Virus record (IMG/VR): IMGVR_UViG_3300023174_000334
Location: 1 to 39,532 of that record
Length of the DNA: 39,532 bases
Origin: a virus
Reading direction: 5' to 3' (one strand)
The notes under the pieces were generated by a model. It was not told the DNA's origin, ran no database searches, and saw nothing but the letters and a program-made list of their open reading frames with translations. Below are positions 19,514 through 27,405 of the stretch, in pieces. Numbering within the stretch: position 1 is the first letter of the stretch; the number at the start of each line of letters is the position of its first letter. The translations under genes and the position numbers were made by a program.

Positions 19514-19816
19514 TTAGAATCCCAACACCGATCTGAGTGTGGTTATCTTGGGCAACAGTATTTGTGTGTTAGACACAAAATCCAAGGGCGGTTTTGTCAG
19601 TGTGTTGGGATTGCGTTGATAAAATACCCACCAAAGTCTAGCATCGCCGTACAGGTCATGTGCGAGCAGATCAGGTCTGTACTGATATGTTAAATTGATT
19701 GTGAACGACAAGTCATCACTTTGCGAAGGTATTGGTCTGTTGACCATGACATCCAGGAAAAATTGACTGTAGCCCGTGGTAAAGTACGGACTGGTTGCAT
19801 CATAATTGGCGCTCAT
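19514..19816 (-). CDS. 53: Baseplate wedge protein gp53-like
   Basis: Encodes 100 residues with the gp53-family pattern: YRPDLLAHDLYGDARLWWVF followed by RNPNTL and a C-terminal ILLP segment resembling the LysM-like end of gp53. T4 gp53 has 196 residues, so this is a short form that keeps the conserved core. In T4 it clamps neighbouring wedges through gp6 and gp25 during baseplate assembly. Its ATG overlaps the stop of the upstream gene as TAATG, and the hub gene begins one base after its own stop, so the three are probably translated together. Confidence 0.85.
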   Translation of the reverse strand: MSANYDATSPYFTTGYSQFFLDVMVNRPIPSQSDDLSFTINLTYQYRPDLLAHDLYGDARLWWVFYQRNPNTLTKPPLDFVSNTQILLPKITTLRSVLGF

Positions 19817-22152
19817 TACCAGAATCCTCCTTTGAGCAAGTTACCATTGGCAAATGCTTCCATGCTGAACTGTTGACTCTGCTGGCTGCGTGTTTGTATG
19901 GGCATGAGTGTGAGTTGTATTTCGCATTTGGTGGGCACATAAGTGGAATCAGCTATGTTGGTCACACTTTGCATTTCCAACAGGCCTTGTGCAGGAACTG
20001 CAGGCACAGCACCTTGTGGCAACAATGCGTTTTTCAATCTACTGACCACTGACGATATGGGATCATTGGCAGCTTGCGGTTTGGGAGATCTTCCGCCCAA
20101 ATTTGTGTTGTAATTGTTGGGCTTGGTTCTTATGTAGTCACAGTCATTGGGCATGCTGTAGTTAAATGTCTTGACCACACAGGGTTGGTTGTTGAATTGA
20201 TACTGTCCCAGACCAATGAGATACACCAAAGGAGGCGGTGCTCCACGTAGCGGATCTTTGGCTCCGTAGAACATCTTGGTAACTGAACGAAAGAAATGTA
20301 TCACAGCCAACAAGTAGTTGGCTTCGGCTGTGTCTTGCGCTGTGAACGTGCCAGTGATTTGTACATCGCCCACATAGGAACTTTTGTAAAATTGTCCACG
20401 ATAGTTTGAGTGTGTGAGCTCAACACTTTCGTAGTTGGCATTGTATGTGGTTTGTATGGTGGGCATGTAAGGAAACACCACACCATTGCTGGCTTTGAGT
20501 GGTTTCAGCAAGGTGTTGTTGTCATCCATGTACAAATACTTGGCACTGGGGGCCAGACGTAGTCGCACACGCCAATCACCATTGGCTGGCGCTTGAAATT
20601 CTGCTTGAACAGCTCCTTCTTCTTGTGCCTTACGTTTCATGGCAGCGGCTTGATTGGCCTGCTCTTGTTGATATGCAGCCGCGGCTGCTTCGGGATTTCG
20701 TGCGGCGGCGGCATTGGAGGCGGCACCACCAAACGGGCTCTTGGCTCCAGGGTCGGTGGCAAGGTTTACAGGGGCTGGGGTTCCTGTGACAGCTTCTGGA
20801 GAATAATTCGGATTGGCAAACACACCAGTGTTGGCTGGAGTATCTGGAACTGCGCCAGGTGTTGACACTGGATTAGCTTGAACTGTGTTTAAAACATTGT
20901 TTTGTGTTTCCGCCAATGACCCTGGTTCAACTGGTGCAGCAGAATATGATGCAGGCGTTGCAGTTTGATCTGCAACAACAGGTGGTTGAGGATTGTTGGC
21001 CGGATCATCTCCGGCTGTGGCCACAACATAACCAGGAGGTACAGGATTGGCTGCTGCCTGTGCTTTGGCCTGTGCTACTTCGCCTTGTTGTTGCGCAATC
21101 AGCTGTTTGTCTGCATCTATTAATTGTTGATTTTTAGCCGCAGCATCAGTGGCATTTGCTCGGTCAGTTGCGTATTTTTCAGCTTCGGCTCGCTTGGCAG
21201 CGGCATCTGGATCGCCTCGGGCGGCGGCGGCGGCGGCTTCTGCGTCTAATCGTTGTTGCTCGCTGCGAGAAAAAGAATTTGCATTGTCAAGCAACTGTTG
21301 TTGATTGGCTTCTCGACCGGCTAGATTTTTTTCATTGGTAGCAAGTGCAATTTCTTTTCCTGTTACATTTGCAGTATATCCAGTTTGCAACACAATTGGA
21401 GTGTTTGGTGCAGTAGGTGTTTGGTTGGTTGCAGGATCAGGACCGCCAACTGATTGCACAGGCGTGTTGGTTGATGACGTCTGATAAGTTGTGGTTGACG
21501 TGTTGGTGGTAGTATTGGGCACAGTTACTTCTGAAGGCGTTCCAGGAGTTTTTGCTTCTTCTGCCTGACTCGCTAACTTGTCCCGTTCACCTGCCAGTTG
21601 TTTGATTTGTTCTCGACGTGCTGCCTTTTCTTCAGGAGTTGCATTAGGGTTGATGGGGTTGTCTGCTTGGAATTTTTTTAATTCTGCATTTTTGGCGTCA
21701 GCTTGAGCTTGAATTGCTGAACTTTTTTCATTGGCTGTTGGCTGCGGAGTTATTATAGTGGTTGATCCACCGCCACTGACTTGCTCGGTACTGGTGGTGG
21801 TGTATGTGACGGGTGTTTTATTGCTGGGCTGGCTATCGGCTTTTACAGGATAAGCAACTCTTTCAACGTTTTTTGTTTCGCCAAGACTGTTATAGTATGC
21901 ATCTGATTCTGCTTTTTCCGCAGCGGTATAGGGTATGGTTTGTGTTCCAGAACCAACAATATGAGGACCTATTTGGCCACGGTTTGTGTTCTTCGTGCCG
22001 TCATCGTTGTATGGAACATCGTTGATTACATAGGTGGCTATGTCATTATCAGTGAGACCAGCCTGAGTCCACGCCTGGTCCTCACTCAAGCCTGATTGAC
22101 GAAGTTTGTTGAACGTTTCTGCTTTTTTTGGATCGTAACCTGCGGTGGCCAT
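19816..22152 (-). CDS. Baseplate tail-tube-cap-like protein (gp48/gp54 type) with long disordered N-terminal arm
   Basis: Encodes 778 residues. A small helical N-terminal segment (residues 5-40) is followed by about 450 residues of low-complexity Thr/Pro/Ala/Gln sequence, including an Ala/Glu/Gln-rich coiled-coil-like stretch at about 275-370. The folded part starts near residue 515. It has the pattern I associate with the tube-cap proteins of T4-like cyanophages: PTIQTTYNANYESVELTHSNYR, then ITGTFTAQDTAEANYLLA, FFRSVTKMFYG and YSMPNDCDYIR. Those proteins sit between hub and tube and start tube polymerisation. A TAGGA Shine-Dalgarno sequence precedes the ATG, and a late-promoter-like box lies further upstream. 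It is the first gene of the minus-strand block. Family choice between gp48 and gp54 is uncertain. Confidence 0.75.
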   Translation of the reverse strand: MATAGYDPKKAETFNKLRQSGLSEDQAWTQAGLTDNDIATYVINDVPYNDDGTKNTNRGQIGPHIVGSGTQTIPYTAAEKAESDAYYNSLGETKNVERVAYPVKADSQPSNKTPVTYTTTSTEQVSGGGSTTIITPQPTANEKSSAIQAQADAKNAELKKFQADNPINPNATPEEKAARREQIKQLAGERDKLASQAEEAKTPGTPSEVTVPNTTTNTSTTTYQTSSTNTPVQSVGGPDPATNQTPTAPNTPIVLQTGYTANVTGKEIALATNEKNLAGREANQQQLLDNANSFSRSEQQRLDAEAAAAAARGDPDAAAKRAEAEKYATDRANATDAAAKNQQLIDADKQLIAQQQGEVAQAKAQAAANPVPPGYVVATAGDDPANNPQPPVVADQTATPASYSAAPVEPGSLAETQNNVLNTVQANPVSTPGAVPDTPANTGVFANPNYSPEAVTGTPAPVNLATDPGAKSPFGGAASNAAAARNPEAAAAAYQQEQANQAAAMKRKAQEEGAVQAEFQAPANGDWRVRLRLAPSAKYLYMDDNNTLLKPLKASNGVVFPYMPTIQTTYNANYESVELTHSNYRGQFYKSSYVGDVQITGTFTAQDTAEANYLLAVIHFFRSVTKMFYGAKDPLRGAPPPLVYLIGLGQYQFNNQPCVVKTFNYSMPNDCDYIRTKPNNYNTNLGGRSPKPQAANDPISSVVSRLKNALLPQGAVPAVPAQGLLEMQSVTNIADSTYVPTKCEIQLTLMPIQTRSQQSQQFSMEAFANGNLLKGGFW

Positions 22153-22170
22153 GTTTTTATTCCTATACCT

Positions 22171-22178
22171 TATTTACT
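22171..22178 (-). promoter_or_regulatory. Late-promoter-like box at head of structural block
   Basis: The minus strand reads AGTAAATA (6 of 8 to TATAAATA), 18 bp before the ATG of the tube-cap-like gene and within the divergent intergenic region. It is weaker than the boxes before gp25 and gp6, but well placed to drive the whole block. Confidence 0.35.
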
Positions 22179-22209
22179 CAAATCAAAAACCATGTAGTTT
22201 AACAAGAGG

Positions 22210-22237
22210 TTGACAAATGTTGTAAACATGCTACAAT
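22210..22237 (+). promoter_or_regulatory. Sigma70-type promoter for gp55 with internal inverted repeat
   Basis: A perfect -35 TTGACA (22210-22215) and a -10 TACAAT (22232-22237) are separated by 16 bp, placing transcription start about 20 bases before the gp55 ATG at 22263. A GGAGA Shine-Dalgarno sequence lies between. The spacer contains the inverted repeat ATGTT-gta-AACAT (22217-22229), which could be an operator. A promoter read by unmodified host polymerase fits early or middle expression. Confidence 0.7.
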
Positions 22238-22262
22238 AAGTACATATCTGGAGACTCATTGC

Positions 22263-23159
22263 ATGACACTAATTGCAAAACCCGCACCCAAGGTTAACTA
22301 CCTTAACAACCGTGACATTTTAAAAGAAATACATTTAAGCAAAAACACCTACTGTAGTTTTAAAGACAGAACAACTGATCATCAGTTTGACATGATCTTA
22401 CCAAGTGTGGACAAAATCAATCAAAAGACCATTGCAGAAGCACGCCGCAATCGTGCTGACCGTCACAAACGTGAAACTGGCGAAGTGATTGATCCTAAAA
22501 AAATACCCAATACGGAAGTGGTTTTCCGTGTTATGACTTGGGAACACATACCCATGGCGCCCAAGAAAGTGCCCAAAACTGCCACTAAAAAGAAAAAGAT
22601 CGAAGACATCTTGGACTTGGATGACGTAGTAGAAGATCCCTTAGCGGACCTTGTTGAGGACGTTGTGCTGGATCCCACACACATGAGAGTTAACTTTCCC
22701 CCGTTCTGGCATTACAGACTGGACGAAAACAAAACCCCTGTGCTAGTGGGCAAAAGCCACTGGCGGGGCGATTTGGACTCTGGCGAGTTTTGCAAGGATC
22801 ATGGCAACATGACACGCAAACTGGCCATGATGTTTATGAAACTATGCGAACGCTATGCCACAAGATCAAACTGGAGAGGATACACATACAATGAAGAAAT
22901 GCGCGGACAAGCCCTGTTACAACTCAGTCAAATTGGCTTGCAATTTGACGAGTCAAAATCGCAGAACCCTTTTGCGTATTATACTGCCGCTATCACTAAT
23001 AGCTTTACTCGCATCCTGAACATTGAAAAGAAAAATCAAAACATCCGTGATGACATTCTTGAAATGAACGGACTCAATCCTTCGTGGACACGCCAAAACT
23101 CTGGCAAAGCAGGCATGGCTGCCATGAGTGGTCCGGTCACCACTACCTATGAAGAATGA
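22263..23159 (+). CDS. 55: Late-transcription sigma factor gp55
   Basis: Encodes 298 residues. The C-terminal part (about 178-285) matches the gp55 pattern: GNMTRKLAMMFMKLCERYA, NWRGYTYNEEM, a segment around NPFAYYTAAITNSFTRILN, then a basic helix ending NIRDDIL. These correspond to sigma region 2-like elements that recognise the TATAAATA late box. T4 gp55 has 185 residues, so this protein carries about 110 extra N-terminal residues, including a Lys-rich then Asp/Glu-rich linker (about 101-140). It would direct host RNA polymerase to the late promoters of the structural genes. It has its own sigma70-like promoter, and its stop overlaps the next ATG (ATGA). Confidence 0.92.
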   Translation: MTLIAKPAPKVNYLNNRDILKEIHLSKNTYCSFKDRTTDHQFDMILPSVDKINQKTIAEARRNRADRHKRETGEVIDPKKIPNTEVVFRVMTWEHIPMAPKKVPKTATKKKKIEDILDLDDVVEDPLADLVEDVVLDPTHMRVNFPPFWHYRLDENKTPVLVGKSHWRGDLDSGEFCKDHGNMTRKLAMMFMKLCERYATRSNWRGYTYNEEMRGQALLQLSQIGLQFDESKSQNPFAYYTAAITNSFTRILNIEKKNQNIRDDILEMNGLNPSWTRQNSGKAGMAAMSGPVTTTYEE

Positions 23160-24295
23160 GTCAAGTATATTGCACCGCACCATTCAATGGGTTGACTATC
23201 AGAGAAGATGGACATGTAAGAACATGCTGTACTGGAGAAGTCAGCCTTGGCAACCTCAATAGCCAGACCATTGAGGATATACAACATTCATCAACTTTAA
23301 GACAAATTCGTGAATCCATGCTCAATAACAATGCTCATGAGAATTGCGAATTTTGTGTATATCAAGAACAAACCAGCGGCCTTGCTTCCCTAAGAGAGCA
23401 TTATTTAAAATTTTATCCAAAGTATGACACGTTCCGATTAAAAAATATTGACGTTCGATGGAACAACACATGCAATCTCAGTTGTATGTACTGCACTCCA
23501 GAGTTTAGTAGCACTTGGGCTGAAAAATTAAACACAAGCAATTACAGTCCGGTAAAAAATTATCAGGATGACTTGCTGAGCTTTATATTAACGCATGTCG
23601 ATGATATAGATGAGATCACTCTGGTAGGCGGTGAGCCCATGTTGATGAAACAAAATTATGAATTAATTGCTAAATTACCCGATTCGTCTAGAGTTAGCAT
23701 AATAACCAATTTGTCTTACGATTTAGCACGGTTGCCTTGTACCCCAAATTTATTGAAGAGACCAAAAGAAAACACAGTATGGAACATCAGTTGTGAGAAC
23801 GTTGATCAACAATTTGAGTATGTTAGAACCGGTGGGCAGTGGCAACAAATGGAAACCAACTTGAAATTTTTAGTCCAGCATTGGCCTGACCAAGTTGTCA
23901 TTAACATGGTGTATAGTATGTTCAGTGCGTTTGACATTGTCGAGACTGTAGAAAGATTCTACCAAATTGGTATAAAAAAATTTAATTTTCAAACTTATTA
24001 TGGTCCATCGGCCGTGGATGTGTTTGCAATGCCAACTGCTGTGCAATCTCTAGCTGGCCAACAACTAGACACTGTTATAAAAACTCACTACAAAAATATT
24101 CATCCCGAAGATCACGATTTTTATCCCTTGGCAAATTTAAATTTAATCAAAACAAAACTAGCACAAGCACAAGGAGATGCTTGCTCAAGAAAAGAATTTT
24201 ATGAGCAAATTGCTTGGTATGATCAATGGTCAACCTTGAAATTCAAAGATCATTGGCCGCACGTGATTGATTTGGTTGAATTGCATCTTGAATAA
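23156..24295 (+). CDS. Radical SAM protein with N-terminal Cys-rich (twitch/SPASM-like) segment
   Basis: Encodes 379 residues. The radical SAM cluster motif CNLSCMYC (C106, C110, C113) and a GGEP motif (158-161) are clear. Ahead of it, residues 6-67 carry C6, C24, C25, C64 and C67 in a pattern like an auxiliary iron-sulfur twitch or SPASM domain (CTAPFNGLTIREDG, HVRTCCTG, NCEFC). That domain normally follows the barrel, so its position here is unusual. SPASM/twitch enzymes typically modify peptides or small molecules through a second cluster. No precursor peptide was recognised nearby. The start overlaps the gp55 stop (ATGA). The gene seems AT-richer than the gp46 region by eye. The substrate is unknown. 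Confidence 0.85.
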   Translation: MSQVYCTAPFNGLTIREDGHVRTCCTGEVSLGNLNSQTIEDIQHSSTLRQIRESMLNNNAHENCEFCVYQEQTSGLASLREHYLKFYPKYDTFRLKNIDVRWNNTCNLSCMYCTPEFSSTWAEKLNTSNYSPVKNYQDDLLSFILTHVDDIDEITLVGGEPMLMKQNYELIAKLPDSSRVSIITNLSYDLARLPCTPNLLKRPKENTVWNISCENVDQQFEYVRTGGQWQQMETNLKFLVQHWPDQVVINMVYSMFSAFDIVETVERFYQIGIKKFNFQTYYGPSAVDVFAMPTAVQSLAGQQLDTVIKTHYKNIHPEDHDFYPLANLNLIKTKLAQAQGDACSRKEFYEQIAWYDQWSTLKFKDHWPHVIDLVELHLE

Positions 24296-24316
24296 CTTTT
24301 TGGTATAGTGTACAAT
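24288..24316 (+). promoter_or_regulatory. Sigma70-like promoter directly before gp47
   Basis: TTGAAT (24288-24293) and TACAAT (24311-24316) are 17 bp apart. The gp47 ATG is only six bases after the -10 box, so transcription would start at or next to the start codon. No Shine-Dalgarno sequence is seen, suggesting a leaderless message; upstream read-through is the alternative. Confidence 0.5.
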
Positions 24317-24321
24317 AACGA

Positions 24322-25338
24322 ATGACAAATCTATTCAAAAAAGCCGCGGTCTTTACAGACATACACTTTGGTCTAAAAAGCAACAGTCAAACACACAACG
24401 ATGACTGTTTGGATTTTGTAAAATGGGCAACTGCTACTGCACGGGAACAAGGTTGTGAAACTTGCTTGTTTCTGGGCGACTGGCACAACAACCGGGCCAG
24501 TTTGAACATTGTCACCCTGAGTTATAGTCTAAGAGCATTGGAGCATATGAATGACAATTTTGAACATGTGTATTTTATTCCTGGTAACCACGATTTATAT
24601 TATCGCGATAAACGTGACATTCAAAGCGTGGAGTGGGCAAAGCACCTCCCTCGTGTTCAAATCTGCAATGATTGGTTTAGCGATGGTGATGTCGTTATTG
24701 CCCCTTGGCTATGTGGCGACGATCATAAACGCATACCCAAACTAAAGGGCCGGTACATGTTCGGGCATTTTGAACTGCCCGGCTACTACATGAATGCCAT
24801 GGTGCAGATGCCAGATCATGGCACCATACAGCGTGGAGACTTTGGCGGCTTTGATCAAGTGTTTACTGGGCATTTCCATAAACGCCAAACTGCCAACAAC
24901 ATCACTTATATTGGCAACTGCTTTCCACACAACTACGCTGACGCTGGAGATGATGAACGTGGCATGATGATCTTGGAGTGGGGTCAAGAAGCTAAATATT
25001 ACGCTTGGCCAGATCAGCCCAGATATCGTGTGTACGGACTAGCCAACTTGATTGACAATGCCACCACACTGCTCGCTCCAAAGATGCATGTGCGTGTGAA
25101 TTTAGATATTGAAATTTCATACGAAGAAGCCAACTTTATTAAAGAAACATTTATTCGGGATTACAATTTGCGAGAAATGGCCCTGATTCCCAACAAGACT
25201 GCTGGTGTGGATGTGGACCTTGCACCTGGTGATGTCAAGTTTGAGTCTGTAGATCAAATTGTTACAGATCAACTCACCAACATTGAGTCCGAATTTTACG
25301 ACAACAAATTATTGTTGCAAATATATCAAAATTTATAA
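24322..25338 (+). CDS. 47: Recombination endonuclease subunit gp47 (SbcD/Mre11 type)
   Basis: Encodes 338 residues, the same size as T4 gp47 (339). All calcineurin-like phosphoesterase motifs are present in order: D13-I-H15, GDWH (52-55), GNHD (88-91), GHF (148-150) and GHFH (183-186), which bind two metal ions. With gp46 it forms the Mre11/Rad50-type nuclease that resects ends for recombination-dependent replication and host DNA breakdown. In T4 genes 46 and 47 are almost adjacent. Here five kilobases of metabolic genes lie between them. The ATG follows the radical SAM stop by 26 bases, within a promoter-like sequence. Confidence 0.95.
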   Translation: MTNLFKKAAVFTDIHFGLKSNSQTHNDDCLDFVKWATATAREQGCETCLFLGDWHNNRASLNIVTLSYSLRALEHMNDNFEHVYFIPGNHDLYYRDKRDIQSVEWAKHLPRVQICNDWFSDGDVVIAPWLCGDDHKRIPKLKGRYMFGHFELPGYYMNAMVQMPDHGTIQRGDFGGFDQVFTGHFHKRQTANNITYIGNCFPHNYADAGDDERGMMILEWGQEAKYYAWPDQPRYRVYGLANLIDNATTLLAPKMHVRVNLDIEISYEEANFIKETFIRDYNLREMALIPNKTAGVDVDLAPGDVKFESVDQIVTDQLTNIESEFYDNKLLLQIYQNL

Positions 25339-25343
25339 TATCT

Positions 25344-26201
25344 ATGTTTACAATTTCATTTAAATCAATAACAAACGCCTGTATGGTGGCTGTGGCCATG
25401 ACTATTGGTTGTTACGAGGCTTATGAAATTTTCACTGACTTTTCTTCACAATGGTATTGGCTTGTGTTTGCACTGTTCTACAGTGTGGTAATAAACGAAT
25501 ACTTTGGACACCTTTGTTGCGGACACAAGTTGTTTGACATTGACACTCGACGAATTACCTATAAAATTCTTGTGTTTTTTAACTGTGTTGATCATGCCTG
25601 GGGTCCGCCCACAGCAATGGCATTGACTCATGCCAATCATCACATGTATGCTGATCAAGGACGCAAAGATTCTCTCAATCCTAGAGTACACTATACCACT
25701 TGGTTTTTGAATCCAATACATTATCTCTATACCATACCAACTGAGTGGCCAGACAAAGACAAATATTTTGAGACTCAAGATCGAATTTTTCATGACATCA
25801 TTCATGATTCATGGACACAATTTTGCGAAGATAACTCGCACTGGTTGACTGTGATTTACTGGGCATTATTGTATGTGATATTCCCACTGTTTTTGTTCAA
25901 AGTGGTGTTCTTGGGTCGAATGCTGGTGGGTGTGTACTCACAGTTTGGTGGCATTCTAGCACATGGTAAAAATATTGGCGGGTACAGAAATTTTGACACC
26001 AATGATCGGTCCTACAACAAATTGATTTTGCATTATTTGTGTTTGTGCTTGATACCAGCAATGCTACACAATAACCATCATGGCCATGCATATAATTTTA
26101 AAACAGGACATCGGGTGAAATTTTTTGAGTTGGATCTAAGTGTGTATCCCATGAGGATGATTAGATTTCTACTGGAAAAAAAGCAATCTTACACTGCATG
26201 A
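25344..26201 (+). CDS. Membrane fatty acid desaturase-like protein
   Basis: Encodes 285 residues with three histidine boxes typical of membrane di-iron desaturases: H56-X4-H61, HANHH (96-100) and HNNHH (242-246). Hydrophobic stretches at about 11-25, 37-52 and 165-195 can span the membrane, with additional ones around 72-82 and 228-242. The family (acyl-CoA/acyl-lipid desaturases and related hydroxylases) uses O2 and an electron donor to introduce double bonds in fatty acyl chains. A carotene or sphingolipid type activity cannot be excluded. The ATG is five bases after the gp47 stop. During infection it could alter membrane fluidity, but that is inference. Confidence 0.85.
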   Translation: MFTISFKSITNACMVAVAMTIGCYEAYEIFTDFSSQWYWLVFALFYSVVINEYFGHLCCGHKLFDIDTRRITYKILVFFNCVDHAWGPPTAMALTHANHHMYADQGRKDSLNPRVHYTTWFLNPIHYLYTIPTEWPDKDKYFETQDRIFHDIIHDSWTQFCEDNSHWLTVIYWALLYVIFPLFLFKVVFLGRMLVGVYSQFGGILAHGKNIGGYRNFDTNDRSYNKLILHYLCLCLIPAMLHNNHHGHAYNFKTGHRVKFFELDLSVYPMRMIRFLLEKKQSYTA

Positions 26202-26238
26202 TTACATTCACAAACAACCAATACGTAATTGGATTTAC

Positions 26239-26275
26239 TTTTAGATACCAACACTTGGTGTATCATTTTAGATAC
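26239..26275 (+). promoter_or_regulatory. Direct repeat plus hairpin upstream of the dioxygenase operon
   Basis: The 10-bp sequence TTTTAGATAC occurs at 26239-26248 and again at 26266-26275, a 27-bp period. Between them is an inverted repeat ACCAA-cac-TTGGT (26247-26259) that can extend through GAT/ATC. This is the only sizeable gap (115 bp) in the upstream half of the plus-strand block and precedes the ATG at 26317, which has an AGGGAGA Shine-Dalgarno sequence. It may be an operator or promoter; no convincing -35/-10 pair was found. Confidence 0.4.
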
Positions 26276-26316
26276 ATGAAGTTGCAAAAGAGAATAGATG
26301 CAGGGAGACAATACTT

Positions 26317-27405
26317 ATGAAAGTCAGCAAGATACCTGGACTAGGCAGATTTGGCATCTTTGTAGATGATGTGGATTTTGATCACCTCACCGATGAAGAG
26401 TGGATGGAAATTGGACGTCTACACATCAAGAATTTGGTAACTATTATCCGTAACACCAATGCCACCCTTGAACAATTTAATCAGCGAATAAATCAATTTG
26501 GTACTCAACGTCTAAATCTAACAAATATATTGATTACCAAATATAAAAAAACAATGATAGAATTATATCAAATGTTAGAACAAGATGACCCGGTGTTAGA
26601 ACAGTCTGATCGTGACATGCTTATAAGTGCAAAAAATATAGCATTGCACATAGGCTCTATGCACAAAGTAGAAGATGGATTCACTGAGCAGGGAATACCT
26701 AATGGCCCATTTCCTGAAGGCGAACTTGGATGGCACAGCAATGAGCCTGGCCACCTTACATCTGTGCCTGGTGTGGCCTTGTATGGTCGTCGAGGCATGG
26801 TAGGTAGTGCCACTGGATTTTGTACCACAGTTGATTGGTATGAACAACAAAGTGAAAGTTTTCGTAGTGAATTAGACGAAATGATTGTTATTCATCAATT
26901 TACTCCAGACAAATTTCTCAAAGGATTAAAAAGTAAAATTGCATTAAACATGCTTTACCAAACATCAGGTCCTGTACAAGGAAGCGAAGTGCCCATGGTA
27001 ATACAGAGTCCCGGCGGTATACGTGGATTGCATTATTCGTATACTTCAGTGTTTGGTATCAAAGGTATGAGTCAAAAAGAATCACAACGCATTTTTGACA
27101 TAATTGATCAAGGTATATTTCAAGATCAATTTTTGTATGACCATTGGTATCAACAAGACCATGACATGTTATTGTTTGACAATTCTATTACCACACATCG
27201 AAGAATAGGCAAAGCTGAAAATCGCATGGCAGCCAGACTAACGTTTGACTACACCAAATTGCAAAAAGGATTTTATCAACCTTATATGAATCATGGCAAA
27301 ATAGCTCGGCAGTATATTCAAGAAATCAAACAACAAATTAACAATGGCAACGCTGCTGATTTTCATGCTCCTACCATGATAGATTATTTGAGGACCTTTT
27401 TATGA
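26317..27405 (+). CDS. TauD-like Fe(II)/2-oxoglutarate oxygenase, copy 1, with HxN metal motif
   Basis: Encodes 362 residues. A TauD/TfdA-type layout is visible: WHSNE (139-143) at the proximal metal site, the distal histidine in NSITTHRR (H294), and R303/R307 in NRMAAR where TauD has its 2OG-binding arginines. The normal HxD/E carboxylate position is Asn142, with Glu143 next to it. This could still bind iron, shift to HxxE, or give a halogenase-like open site. Residues 1-36 are almost identical to the next gene product, while 45-130 differ. The stop overlaps the next ATG (ATGA). The AT-rich sequence differs from gp46. Substrate unknown; a non-TauD cupin family is a weaker alternative. Confidence 0.75.
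   Translation: MKVSKIPGLGRFGIFVDDVDFDHLTDEEWMEIGRLHIKNLVTIIRNTNATLEQFNQRINQFGTQRLNLTNILITKYKKTMIELYQMLEQDDPVLEQSDRDMLISAKNIALHIGSMHKVEDGFTEQGIPNGPFPEGELGWHSNEPGHLTSVPGVALYGRRGMVGSATGFCTTVDWYEQQSESFRSELDEMIVIHQFTPDKFLKGLKSKIALNMLYQTSGPVQGSEVPMVIQSPGGIRGLHYSYTSVFGIKGMSQKESQRIFDIIDQGIFQDQFLYDHWYQQDHDMLLFDNSITTHRRIGKAENRMAARLTFDYTKLQKGFYQPYMNHGKIARQYIQEIKQQINNGNAADFHAPTMIDYLRTFL

Noticed and set aside
21220-21250. GCGGCGGCGG-type simple repeat
   Set aside because: It encodes an Ala-rich coiled-coil stretch in frame and needs no separate explanation.
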